The notes beneath the pieces are model-generated. The model made no database searches, was not told where the DNA came from, and worked only from the letters and a program-made list of their open reading frames with translations. Shown in pieces: positions 11,272-25,642 of a DNA stretch of 64,000 nucleotides. The DNA lies in the NCBI GenBank assembly GCA_022578965.1, contig MU400520.1, positions 372,001-436,000 on the forward strand, in the 5' to 3' direction. The position numbers were made by a program, and so were the translations under genes. Numbering within the stretch: position 1 is the stretch's first letter; each line of letters begins with the position of its first letter. The DNA comes from Xylaria sp. FL1777 (lineage: Eukaryota > Ascomycota > Sordariomycetes > Xylariales > Xylariaceae).

Positions 11272-14200
11272 ATCTTTTTTTATTAAAATATAGCTGCTTT
11301 TAGTTTATTTTAATATTTATAATTATATAGTTTTTTATTTTTATTAGCATTTTTTAAACAAAATTAATATTATTTTTTTTTGCTTATTTAGTTTTATAAG
11401 TTTTTTTTTATTTTTTTTGCTATGTTTAAAAATAGTTTAAGCTTTAGCGCTTATAAAAGCATTATAGCTTTATTAAAACTAGTTTTAGCTTTTTTACGTA
11501 TTTAAATATATAAACAAAAGCTTTTAAAAGTGCTTAACGTTTTTTTTGTAAAAGTGCTTATAAAAAGTTTATATTTTTTTTTTTTTAAATTATTAAGTTT
11601 AGCTAAGTTTTATACTTAGTTTATTATACTTAAAAAAAAAAATATTTGCAAAAGTTTTTATAGCAAAATAACTTTATACTATTAAAACGTTTTTATATTG
11701 CTTATAATATAACTTTTTTAGTATAATTATTAGTTTTTTTTGCTAAGAACTTTTTTTGTGCTTTAAAGTAAAAAGCACTAAAAAAACAAAACAATTAACT
11801 TTTAGTTTTTTTTTTAGCATTTTTTTTTTATTTTATATATTTTTAGCGCTTAATAATAAAAAAGCTAACTTATTAAATCTAAAAAAAGTTGCTTTTAGTT
11901 TTTTTAAAAAATAATAAAGCTTAGCGCTTATTAAAAGCAATAAATATAAATCTTTTTGCAATTTAAAGCTAAAGTGCTTTTTAAAGTTTGCTTTTAAAAA
12001 TTAAATAAGCTATTTATAATTTTTTTAATTGCTAATACTTTTTTTTAAATATTAGCTTATTAAGTTGCAAAACATATAGTATAAATATAAAGCTTTAATA
12101 AACCTATATATATAATTATTGCGCTAATAAAAGCAAAAAAGTATAAAATAGCTTAATATAACCTTTATATTAAAGTACTTTATTATTTAATATTTTTGCA
12201 ATTTTTAGAAAACTTATTTATTATTTTTATTAGTAGTATATTTAAAGTTTAAAATATATATTATTTTTAAAACAATATTAATAAAAATAATAATTTAATA
12301 ATTATTTAAGCAATATTTTATTATAAAATATTTTATTTAAAAAGTTATAGCAATTATTATAGTTTACTTTATATTTTGCTAGTTTATAAGAAAATCTTTT
12401 ATAAATTAGCTATACTTAAGTTTAATACTTATTTTTAAAGCTTTAGTTTTTTTATTTATATATAACTAAAGCAATATATTTAGTAAAGCTTTTATTTTAC
12501 GCTTATTTAGCTATTTTTTAGCGTTTAGCTTTATAAAAATATTTATAATATAAATAGCTTTAATTTTTTATTTTATAGTGTTTATTTTATAAAAGTTTTT
12601 ATAGCAGCTATAAATAATAAGCTTTCTTTAGTAATTTAAATATTTTTATTTATACTAATAAGTTTTTTTAGCAGCTATTTGTTATTTTAAAAAGAAAGTT
12701 TTTAGCTATTGCTTTTTATTATTTTTATATATTGTTTTTAGAACTTTACTTAATAAAAAACAATAAGCTAGCTTTTGTTTATTATAAAGCTTTAGTTTAT
12801 TAAAATGTTTTATATTATTATTTTTTTAATAATTGTTTAAAGCTTTTTTTAATAGTAGTTTTTTTAAGAATTTTATAAATAATAACTATTAAATATTTAG
12901 TTTTTATATTATAGGTTTTTATTTTTTATATAGTTTTAGCTTTATTACTAAAACTATTAAATTTTTTATAAACGTAACGTTAGATTTATTAAAACAAAAA
13001 TTATTATTTTTGCAGTATTTTTTAATCTTAAATAAGTATTATATTAATATTATAAAACTTTTTATAGCTATAAATTTTAATATTTAGTTTATAGCTTATA
13101 AAAATGCTTTTAAATATTTAGTTTTTAGTTTAAGCATATAAAATAGCGTTTTATTTATATTTATTAAGCAGTTTTATATAGCAAAATATGCTATAAAAGC
13201 TTTTCTTTAAAAATTAAGCGCTTTTTTACTAAGCAATAAATTAAAAATATAAAAAACTTTTATTAAGATTATATATAGTATAAATTATTAATATTTTAAC
13301 GCTTTTTTATTATAATACTTTTTATATATTAAGTATATTGCTTTTTTTTATATTTGTTAAACTAAATTTAGAAATAAGTTTTAGTAAGTTTTGCTATTTT
13401 TAAAAAACGTATAGCTAAAGTGTTTTTTTAGTATTATTTTTTCTTTTTTTTTTAAGTTTTTAAAAAACAAACTTTTTATAAAGGTTATTTTTTTTTATAT
13501 AAAATAAAACTTTAAAACAAACTTTAAAAAAACATTAACTAAAAAAAGCAGTATGTTTTTTAGCTAAATATTTTTTATATTTAGTTTTTTAATTTATAAA
13601 AAAAGCTAACAAGCTAAATATTTTTTATATTTTAAATTTTTAATAATTATTAGCTTTTTTTTAAAGCTGTTTTTAAAAAGCTATTAGTTTTTAAAGAAAG
13701 GCTTTTTATAATTAGCAGTTAAGTTTATATATATATATTTATTTTTTTTTTTTTTGCTTTTTTTTTAAAGTTTGCTATTTTTTATGCTAGTTGTTTATAT
13801 GCTTTAATATTAAGTGTTAGCTTTATAAAACTTTTAAAAAAAAATGTTTTTATTTTTAGTTAATTTGTAGTACTAATAACTTTTTTAAAAATAGGAAATA
13901 TAATAATTAAAAGCGTATATATATAATAAAAGCAATTTTTAATAATATTTAAGCATATATATACTTTTGCTATGTTTTATAATTTAATAAAAAATACAAG
14001 CAAATTAAAAATTTTAATATAAATTAAAAGTATAAAAGCAAATAGTATAAAAAGTATAAAATATAAGTATTAATATTAGTACTATTTGCTTTATGCAGTT
14101 TAATATTTTTAATTGCTAATTTAAGTTATTATTTTTTAATAATTGTAAGATTTTTTAAATATAAATACTAAAAGTATTTATACTAAATATAAAAAGTTAA

Positions 14201-17200
14201 AACTTATTAAGTAAATAAAATAGCAAAGTTAAATATAAATAAAAAGTTTAATAAAGCAAATATAATAAAAAAAAAGCTAAAATATATATTTTTAAACTAG
14301 TGCACTTTTTTTTTATAAACTTATTATATTATTTTTAATTTATTAATTAATTATTTTATTACTAAAATAAATTATTAATTGTTAAATATTTTTATAATAA
14401 TTATTTTTTATATATTTATATTAGTATTAATTAAAAAATAAGCAAATAAAGTAATTTTAATTAGCTAAATAGTTATTTTTTAACTTTTTTTTAATATATT
14501 TATAACTTATTTTTTTTAAACATTTATTACTACTAATAATAAAATAAATAACTTAAGCTTTAATAAGTATAAAAAAAAAGCTTGTTTTTTTTTTTAATTT
14601 ATTTTTTCTTAAGTAGTTTTAAAGCTTAGATTTTTTTTGCAATTTTTTTTTTTAGTGCTTAAGTCTTTAGATTACTTAAATTATGTTTTTATTATAAAGT
14701 TTTTGTTTTTAAGTAGTATAATTAATGCTTGTTTAACTAAGTACTTAAAAAACAATTTTTGCGTTATTAATAAAGTTTTAAACAATTAAAAAATATTATA
14801 ACAATTAACTAATATTTAAAAAATTAATATTGCTTAGCTAATAAATAGTTATACTTATAATATTTAAAAAGTTAAGTTTATTAATAAATAGCAAAATATA
14901 TATGTTTTCTTTTTTTTTAAATTTTGTTTTTTTTATTTAGCTAACTTTTTTTGTTTTATATAATTAAGCATTAAGCTATTTATAAATTAAAATTTTTAGT
15001 AATAATGCTAGCAGTAAGTATATTTAATAAAAAGTTAGTTATAATTTTTTTTATATATGTTATATAAATTAATATATTTAAGCTAGCTTTAGCTAAATAA
15101 AAAAACAAAAGTATTTAAAATTTTGCTTATTATATATAAAAGCAACTAAAAGTAGTTTTTAAAGCAAATATATATATTAAATCTTTTATAACTTTTGTTA
15201 ATTTATAGCTATGTTTATATAGCTATTTAAAATATAAAATGCTATATTTTGTAAGCATTATAAATAATTATTAATAATAGCTAAAAGCAAAAAATATATA
15301 AAGTTTTATTTTTTTTTTTTTTGCTATATTATTTTAAAATAAAAGTTTAGTATGTATACTAACTATATGTTTATTATTTAGTTATAAAACTGTTTATTTT
15401 ATAAGTTTAAAAGTAATATAACTAAATATTTTAAAGCTAATATAGTAACTATAGCAGTTAAAAAAAATCTTACGTTTAAAAACTTTAAAAAATAAATAGT
15501 TTTAATTAAAAATACCTTTGTTTGCTTAACTAAAAAAAAAACTAAATTAAAACATAAATTAAAGCGTTTTTTTTAAGCTAATTTTATTGCTTAGCTTATT
15601 AAAAGTAATATTAATAAGTAATAATTTAGTATTGTTTAAAAGATTAACATAATGCTTAAATATTTAAAAAAATAGCTAAAAAAATAAATTAAATAAATTA
15701 TATAAAGTAAAATAAAATAAGAAAATTAAATAATTTGCTTATATAGCAATGTTTTTTTTAATATAATTTATAATTATTTTTTTTTATTGCATAGCTTATA
15801 AATTTTTTTTTAAGCATAATAAATAAAAAAAAAATAGTTATTATATAAAAAGTTAAATTATAACATTTATAAAAGCAAATATATAAAACTTTTATAACAA
15901 AAAAATCAAAAATATATAAAATAAGAATTATTAATACTAAATTGTTAAATTTTTTTTTGTTTTTTTTTTAGTTTTTATTTTTTTAGCTTTATATAATTAA
16001 ATAATCTTGCTTAATTTTTTATAGCAAAGTTTTATTTTTGCTAAGCCTGCTTTAAATTTTGCTTAAATGTTTGCTGTTTTACTAAATGTTTATTATTGCT
16101 TAATAATAGCTTTAAGTTATTACTAATAGTTTAAGCACGTAAAATATAAACTAGTAACTTTTTAAGGTGTAATAATAGTGTTTTTTGCTTTTTAGTAGTT
16201 TTAAAGTTTTTATTAAATATTAAATAGTTTAAACTAAAAGCAAAAAAAGCTATTTAGTTTTAAATAAAAGTAATAAAGCAATTAAAAGTAAAAAAACTTA
16301 TATGTAAGCGTTAGTGCAATAAAATAAACTTAAATAATTAAAACTAATAAGCAGTTTTTATTTTTGTTTTTTTTGTTTTTATGCATTTTTAAAAAAAAGC
16401 AATAATAATTTATATTAAAACTAAGCTATTTAGCTATTTAAAAAACATTAAAATAAAATAAAAACTTATGTTTTTAACGTAATAATAAAAAAAGTGCTAA
16501 TAAACTAGCTGCTATAAAACTAACAAATATAAAACTAATAAAAAAAAAGCTATAAAAAACACGCTTAGTTTTAAGCAAAAAAAAATAGTTTTGTGCATTA
16601 TAACTTAATTATATAAACTTATATAATTAGTAAAAATAAAAAATAAAACAATTAGTAAAAAAACAAAAAGTAAAAAAAAAAAAATTTATTATTTTAGCTT
16701 TTATTAGTTATTATTTTTTAAGGCGTTTTATAATATAGTAGTTAAAAAAATAAAGTAAGCTATTATATTTTTTAGCACTTAAAATGTTTAAAGTACTAAA
16801 AGTTGTATTGCAGCTTTTATAAACTTAAAAAGCTTTTATAACTTGTTATATTTTTTTTATTTTTTATAGCTTAACTATTATAGCTTTAATTGTTAAAAGC
16901 TTTATTGTTTTAATTTAGTTTTTAATAAATAGCTATAGTACTAGTAGTTTATATATTAAAGTTAAGATTTTTTAGTTTTTAATACTTTTAATTATTTTAT
17001 ATAAATTGCTTTAATCTTTTAAAAAAAAATAACTTTTTTAATTTTTTGCTAGTTAGTTTTACTAATTAGTATTGCTTATAATTAACATTTTTTTTAATTT
17101 TATAAAAGCTAATCTATTTATATAATAGCTTTTTATTATTAAACTTATTTATTAAAAATATAATATTATAAAAAAAAACAAAAAAGCTTTTTTTAAGTAG

Positions 17201-20200
17201 TTACTTAATTTTATAAGCGTTTTTTCGAAATTTAGCTTTTATAGCTAATCTTTTTTTTTTAGTTATAATTGCTTTAACCTTTATAATATTTTAGTTATAA
17301 CGTTTTAGCTATTTAACTTTAGCTTTAATAAAATTTTCGTAAAAAGCAATATTTTACTATTTAATTACTTTTTATGTTAGTATTACATTTTTTACTAGTA
17401 AAATTAGCATTTTTTTATATATTAGCTTATATAAGCTATAGCTATAATAATATATAAAAATATAATCTGCTTATATTATTAAGTTTAAATATTTTAGCTA
17501 ATTTTTTTTAGTTTTATTTGTTATTTATATAAAGCTTTTTTTTATTAGCTTATAGTTTTCTTTAATAAAGCTTTAAGCTTAAAAATAATAAGCTAAACTA
17601 TAGTTTATTTTATAGCTTAAAGTATTTATTGTATTTTTTACTTTTTTTTTAAATTTAAAGCTATTATTACATTTAATTTTTATAAGGACTTTATATTAAA
17701 ACATGATTTTTTTTTTAATAAATTTAAGTATTTTTAGAAAATTTATGTGTTTTAAAAGTTTAGTTTTTAAGTAAGTTATTATTTTGCATTTTGCTTTTAT
17801 AATAGTTTTAAATCTATTGCTTAATAGTATAGTTTATATATTTATAACTTAAAAAACTAAAAAATCTAAAAAATAATTAAAACAGTATTTTTTAGTTTTT
17901 TTGCTATTTATAAATTTTTAGTAATTAAAGCAACTAGCAATTATAACATAAATATTTTAATAAAAGCCTTTTTAGTAATATTTTTAAGTTATTTGTTAAG
18001 TTATAAATATTTAGCTTTTATAAGTTATTTTTTTATAGTTTTCTTTAATAAAAGCTTTTTAGGTTTTTTTGTTATTAATAACCTTTTTTAGCATTTTTTT
18101 AAATTTTGCTTTTTTTTAAAGGATAGATTTATTAACAAAAAATTTAAAGGCTTTTTTTTTAAAGTAACTTTGCTTTTTTTTTGTTGTAAGTTCTTTTAAA
18201 ACTTGCTTAAAAACAAAATACTTAGCAATTTGCTTGCTTTTTTTGCTTTAATCTTTTTTTAAGTATAGCAAAAGTTTTATTTTTTAGTATACTAAGCTTT
18301 TAATTAGTTAATTGCTTGATTTTTTATATATAATAGTAATAGCTATTATATATAGTTAAAAATTAATAAAATCTTTTATATTTTTTTTTTAATAATTATT
18401 TAACTTATTTAATAGCTTAAAAAGTTTTTTAGAAAGCTTATTAGCAGCTATATATTTTTTTTTTAGCATATAATAAAGTATAAAATCGAAAGTTTTTATA
18501 TATGCTATTTATTTTATTAATTAAGCATTTAGCAATGCTAAAAATTTATTATTTAGCTATGCTATAAAAACTTTTGCATTAATTTTTAAATAAAACGTAA
18601 TTTTATAAAAATAGTTTTGCAACTTTTAAAAGGTTTTAATAATAGTAAGCCTTTTTAGCTTTATAGTATTATATCTTTTTTTAGGGCTTTTTTATATTTT
18701 AAACTTATATTTTGCTAGTTTAATAATTTTATTAACTTTTTAGCATAAAATAGTGCTTTAGCTAGTTTTAAAAGCATTTATTTTTAGTTAAATAGGTCTT
18801 TTTATATAATCAAAAATAATAAAAATAAAAGCTATTATAATAGCTTTTTAAAGCTTTTTTATAGCTTTTTTCTACAGTTTTTTAAAATAAAACGGCTTAT
18901 TTTTCCGTAATAAAACCATTAATAGTTTTGCAATTATAGCATACTTTTATATTTATATTTAGTAGTATACTGTTATTTTTAAAAAAAATTATACTTTTGT
19001 AATGTTTTTATAAGTCTTTTACTTAAAAATTTTTATTATTTTTGCTTTTATTAAGCTTTTGCTATTAGTGCTATATATATAGCTAATTATTTTAGTTATT
19101 TGTTTTGCTTATTTGCTTTTAAGTATGCTAGTTATAATTTTAGCTAGCTTAAAATTAAGTAGCATAATATTAAGATTTTTAAAATGCTTTAATATAAACT
19201 ACTTAATTTTTAAGGCAACTTTATAATTATTATACTTAGTAATAAGTTTTTTAATTATTATATTATTAAAAAAAAGTTCGTATTTTATTAGTAATATATT
19301 ATATAAAACTTTTAATAGTACTTTTAAAAATTAAGCTATTAAATTTATTGCTTTTTGTAAAAAAGTAATTATTTAAAAAAAGCTTATTAGTATAAAAAAA
19401 GCAATTATTGCTTAGCTAAAAATAAAAAGTAGTATTTAATTATATTTTAAAAATAAATTAACTATAGAAATTATTTTATATATTATAAACTTTTTAAAGA
19501 ACTTATTATAGCTTTAAAAAAAATTAGCATTGTATATAGTAATTATGTTTATTTTTATAGCTAAATTAATTAATTGAACTTTTTTATTTTTTTTTTGTAC
19601 TAAAAACTAAGCGTTATAATATAAACTGTAAGCTTTTTTAAAAATGTTATGCTTAAGTTAAGTTTTTAAAACCTTTATAATAATGTTTTTTAAAAGTTTA
19701 AAGATTAAAATGCTGCAAACTTGCTATGCTTTATAAAAAACTGTTTTAATTTTATAAAAAAGAAAAATTTTATTATATATCTTTTTTATTTTAAAAAAGT
19801 TCTAAAAAAGTGCTATTTTTTTGCAATATTATATTTTAGTTAATAATGTTGCTTTTTGTTAAGTAAGGTTAATTATATAAAGCTTTTTCGAAAAAATAGC
19901 TAGTTGTTTTATAGTTAGTTAAATGCTTTTAAAAATAATGCTAAAACATAAATATATGTTTTAATAAATGCTATTTTATTAAAATAGCGTAAGATTTTTT
20001 AAGTAATAGCTTGTTTTTTTTAAAGCTTGCTTTTTTTATTTATAAAATCTAAATAAAATAGTGCTATTAAATAGTATGTTATTTTTAAAATAGATTTTTT
20101 TATTTTTTATTTTATATATTATATTTAAAATTATTGTTTTACTTTTTATTAATTTGTTAGTTTTTAAAGCTTAAAAAATTAATAATACTTAAGTTAAAGT

Positions 20201-23200
20201 TATAATTAAGTTATATTTGCTTTTTAATTTATATGCAAGATTTTTAGTTTTTATAATTGTTAATTTTTTAGCATTTTTTTGCTTTAGCGTTTTTTTTATT
20301 GCAATTAAAAGTATTTTAAGTAGTTAATTATTATTAAAAATAACGCAAACCTTTTTATTGTTTTATATTTTTAGATTTTCGAAAAGTTTGATATTTTGTA
20401 TAAAAGAAATTAAAAAAACTACTAATATTATATTATTATATAAGTTTTAATCTTTTTAAAAGTTTGCACTTGTATACTTTTTTAAACTATATTTTTTTAA
20501 TTTTTTTTTTGCTTTTTTTTGCTAATCGTTAAATTTCCTATTTAAAGTTTAATATTTTTATGCTTTTTGTAGCTTATTTACTAAGCTAGTAGTTTAGCAA
20601 ATATATATTAGTTTTTTAGTTATTAACGTTTTTAAGCTTTTAAACTTAGTTCTTTAATATAGTTTATTACTAGTATAATAATTTAGCTTGTTTTAAGTAT
20701 TATATTAGCTATTATATAAAAGCTTTAAAAATATAAACTTATTTAAAACTTTATAATAAAGTTTATTTTTAGTAATAAAAAGTAAATAGCTTATTTTTTG
20801 CTAACTATATATAACAAAAAAAGCAATAACTTTTTACTTATTTAAATAGTAGTTTTTAAGCATTTTATATATTTAATTAAATTGCTAGTTTAATTAAATT
20901 TTTTTTAGGTTATATTTGTATTTTTAGTAGTAAAGCTGTTTTTATTAACAAATAAGTTTATAATAATGCTAAATTGCGTTTTAAAATTAATAATTCTAGT
21001 AATATTTCTTTTGTAGATTTTGTTTTTTATTTTTATAATAAGCTTTAAGTAAAGCTATATATATTTTTTTAGCTTTATAACGCTTAAAAATATAGCTAAA
21101 ATATTTTGTAATTTTAGTAGCAAAGCTAATATAAAATATAAATTTAAAAAGCTTAAGTATTTTTAGTTAAAATAATTTATTAAGCTTAAGTTTTTTTTAT
21201 TATAAAATTTATACTTTAATATTTTTTTAAATAAATTTAAGCTATTACTACTAATATAATTATTATATTTTTTATAAATTTTTATTTTAAAAGGGTTAAA
21301 AGTTTAATTAGCGCTTTTTAAAACTATTAATGCTAGCTATGTTAGCTTTTTAAGCTTTTTTTTTTTTTTTAGTACTACTAGCATAAAATTAGCATAAAGC
21401 TAAAGTTTAGTTAAAAATACTACTTTTTTTAAAGGTAGCATAAGTATAACAATTAATAACTTTTGCTTTTTTAGGTTATTTTTAAATAATAAATATATAA
21501 TATTATATTAGTTTAAAATCTTAAAAAGCATTTTATTAAACTTTAGCTTATTTTTTAACGTTTAAAAATTTAAAGCAATATAAGCAAAAAATAATATTAC
21601 TTAATTATTTTATTAGTTTTAATTGCAAAAAACCTTTATTATTTTATAGCGTTATTTATTTAAAAAAGCAGTTATAAAGCTAAATTAAAGCATATAAGTA
21701 TATATAATAAAACTATTATATTTTATTTTTTTATTTATTTATGTTACTAAATAGTTTAATAAAAAGCTAGTTTTATAAGTGCTATTTAGCGATTTATGTT
21801 TACTAGGTTAACTAGCTAATTATAACATTAGCTAAAAACTTTTTTGTGCTTTTTTAATTGCTAGCTATTAAAATTTTATGTTATTTTTTAAAGAGTTTAT
21901 GCTTTTATAAAAAAAAGCATTTTTTATGTTTATTTAAGTTAAAATTTCTTGCAATAAAGTTTTTAGTTAAGCCTTATATTTTAATTTGTTGTTTTTTTTT
22001 TTAAAATAAGTTATAATATGTTTAATTTAATTTGCTAACTTAAATTTTTGCTAAAGTTATTTAAAAGTAGTAATATTATTTTTAATATTAGCTTAAGTAT
22101 TTTTATTGCTTTAAAATATAACTTAGCTTTTATTTAAATAATTATTTAAATAAAAACATTAAAGTATTTTAAAACTTTTAATATAAAGTTTTTAAAAATA
22201 ATATTTGTTTTTTTGTTTAAGAAGTTTTTGAACTTTTTAGCTTATATTTTTTCAAATTTTAAGCTTTTTTTTATAAGTCTTGCTTTTTAGATTTTTTAAA
22301 GCTTTTAATAATTAGAACTTTTTAGTTTTAATAAAGTATTTTGCTTGTAAAAATTGTTGTTTATTTATATATTTTTAGTATTAAGCTAAATAAAGAATTT
22401 ATTGTTATTTAAATAAATTTTTTTAATTGTTTAATTTATAAAAAGCTTTTTTTTTTGTTTTTTAGGTTTTTTTTTACTTTTTGTTTAATAAAAGGCAGCT
22501 TTTTTAGTTAAAAGTTTATAACAATTAGCTTAAAACACATTTATGCTAATCTTTTTGCTTAATATATAGCTTTATAAAACTTTAGTGCTATTTGCATTAT
22601 AAGAAGTACTTTATGTAAAGTTTTAATTAATTGTAATAAAGCTATTATTTAGTTTGCTGTTTATTAAGTTGTTTTTTTTAATATTATAAGCTTTTATTAG
22701 TTCTATTTTATAAAGCATATTAATTTAATTATTAGTTTTTTTATTTGAAAATTAGTTTAGCTGCTTGTTATTTAGCTAGTAAAGTTTTTTTTTTTTTTAA
22801 CTTTTTTGTTTGCTTTTTATTTTAGCATTTAGATTTTTATTATTTAAAATAAAGTTTTTTTTTTATAATTAATAATAAGCTTTTTACTTAAGTAGTTTAT
22901 TATTACTTAAAATAAAGTTATATATTTATTTTATTGCAGCATTAAAAATTTTTTTTTTATTTTTGCTAATTTTTATAACTTTAAAGAAAACTTTTATGCA
23001 TTTAAAGCTTACAAAAGATTTTAGTTCTTTTAAGCACTATTTAAAGTTTTAGTGTATAATGTTTTTCTTTTTTAATTTATAAATAAAGCTACACTTATAA
23101 ACGTAGTAATTGTTTATGCTACATTTTTAATAAATAATTTTTTTTATTAAATAAAGATTGTTTAACTTTATTTATTATAAAAAATTAAACAATTGTTTAT

Positions 23201-25642
23201 TTTGTTTTTGTTTTTTAGAGTTATATTTACTTCTTTATAAATATTTAAAAGTTATAACGTTAATACTAAATACTTGTTTTTTTAATAGGTTTATGTTAAT
23301 TTTGTAATATTATAATACTTATAGTTTTTAATTAATTAGCTAAACATACTAATTTTGCAGTTTTTTTAGCATTTTTTTTAGTTTTTTTTTTATAATTGCT
23401 ATATTTTTTTGTTTTAATTTTAACTGCTATATTTGCTTAGTAATATTATTTATATTTTAGTTATAAACAAAGTGTTAAGCTAATTTTACTTGCTATTTTT
23501 TAATAATAACTGTTTTAGCAGCTAATATAGTTATATTAATAGCTAGCTTAATAGTATTAATAGCAATATATAAAAGCTTATTAAAATTATAATTATATAA
23601 ATAATTAACTTTTTTTTATGCTTTATATGCTTTTTTTGTTTTTTTAAAATAAAGATTTAGCTTAGACTTTTTATTAATTTAATTGTTTAGTGTTTTATAA
23701 AGGTTTTTATAAAACATCTTATTTAAATTATTATATAATTTTTTAAAAAACTTTATTATTTTGTTAATAGTATTTTAATTTAGTTTTTTAAGCAAACTTT
23801 AAATAAGTTAAAAATTAAAGTAGTAATTTTTTTAAGCTTTAATATTTTTAGTATATACTTAATACTAAAAAAAATAAGTTTTAAAATTAATAAAGTATAT
23901 AGCTTTTAAGCAAGCTTTAAAATTTTATAATATAGCAATAATAAATTTATTTTGCTTAAAGTTTTAAAGCTTAAATTTTTGCTTAAGTAATTTACAAGCT
24001 TTAATTTATAATAAACAATCTTTTAGTATTATTTTTATTATTTTTTTTGTTTAGAAAATATTATAATAAATAAAGACCTGTTTAATTTTGTTAATGTTTT
24101 TAAAACGCTTTGCATAAAAAAAAGCATTTAGATTATTTAGCTATTTGTTTACTTTTAATCTATTAAACAGCAAATGCTAGTTTAATTTTAGGTTAAAAAG
24201 TATAAATAATAGCTTAATTTTAATATTATGCTTATTATTAAAATAGCTTAAGCTAAATAAAGTTGCTTTAATACTTTTTAAAAACAATAAGCTAGTTATT
24301 TTTATTTTTTTTGTTTATAAATAATTTTAATGTTTTTTATATATTAAAGTAAAAAAATTTAACGATTTTTTATAATTAGATTACTTAATTAAGCTATAGT
24401 TTTTAAATTTTTAAGCTATATAATAAATTAAAGTAAAGTTTATATAAAAATAACAAAAAAAGTAAGCTACAAAAAATAATAAAAGTAAGCTATAAAAAAT
24501 AATAAAAGTAAACTAAATAAAAATATAAGTTTAAAAAAAAAAGAAGTATAAAGTGCTAAAAGTTTTTAGGTATTTTAAGTATTTAAGTTTTTTTATACTG
24601 TTTTTTTAGATTTTTTTTTTAAAAAACTTAACAATTTTTTTTGTTTGTATTTATAAAAACTGCTAGTTTGTTTTTTATAGCTTTTTAAGTTTTTTTTTAA
24701 ATGCTTTTATATTTTTGTTTTTTGTACGCTTTTATTTTTTTGTATGCTTTATAGCGTTTAGTTTTTTTGTTTTTTAGTTTAGCTTGCTTTGCTTTATATA
24801 AGTTTTATTAAGCAAGCTTTATTTTTTTATAGCTTTTTATTTATAAAAGTAGCATGCTTTTTTTTTTTTTTTAAGGCTTTTTTATTTAATAATAAGTACT
24901 ATAAAGAAATAATAGCTACATTTTATATAAAGTCTTTAAACAATAGCTAGCTTACACTTAAAAAACTTTGCTTTTTATTTTTTAATAAAAAACTATATTA
25001 GCTTAAAAAATAAAATATATTTTTAATTATTAATAGCTTTATATATTAATATATAAACTTAAATTCATTTAATATAAATAAGCGTTAAATTTGCTTGCAT
25101 TATAGCTTTTAAAAGTTTTAGCAATTTTTATTCTTTTTTAAGCTTATTTTTTGTTTTTTTTTGCTTATATAAAGGCAATTGTGCTTTTTTTTTTGTAAAG
25201 CACTAGCTTTTTAGCAAAAATTCTTTTTTTTTAGCTTTTTAAGAGTTTTTAATAAATAGTTTTTTAGCTGCGCTATTTTAAAGATTATACTAGCATTTTA
25301 ATACTTAATTGTTGTTTTGCTAAAAAAAATAAAAGCGTTTTATAAATTAAACTAAAAAAAACAGTTTAACATTTTTATACGTTTGTTTTAAGCTTTAATA
25401 ATTAAAAGCTACTAGCTTAAACGTTTATTGCTAATTATAACTAAACTGCTTATATTAAGTAAGCCTTGTTTATTACTAACTAAAGCAGCTAAATATAATA
25501 TATTATATTTTGTTTATAGAAATTATAGCAATTAATAAATAAATAAATTAAACATATAAGTTAGCAATAATAAATTGCTTGTTTGTTAGTTTTATAGTAT
25601 TATTTGTAATAAGTAAAAAATTAGCTTTACTAAAAACACTAA
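11272..25642. other. AT-saturated interior of the LTR element
   Basis: No coding sequence, tRNA or rRNA was recognised. The text is dominated by A/T runs with short GpC-containing words. Open frames of more than about 60 codons are absent on both strands. The composition is that of a fully RIP-mutated repeat, not of a fungal mitochondrial genome, because no conserved mitochondrial reading frame survives. Confidence 0.8.

Noticed and set aside
11272..25642. AT-rich block as inserted mitochondrial DNA
   Set aside because: It is bounded by direct 304-bp LTRs with a target duplication, differences between the LTRs are all transitions, and no mitochondrial gene or tRNA is readable.
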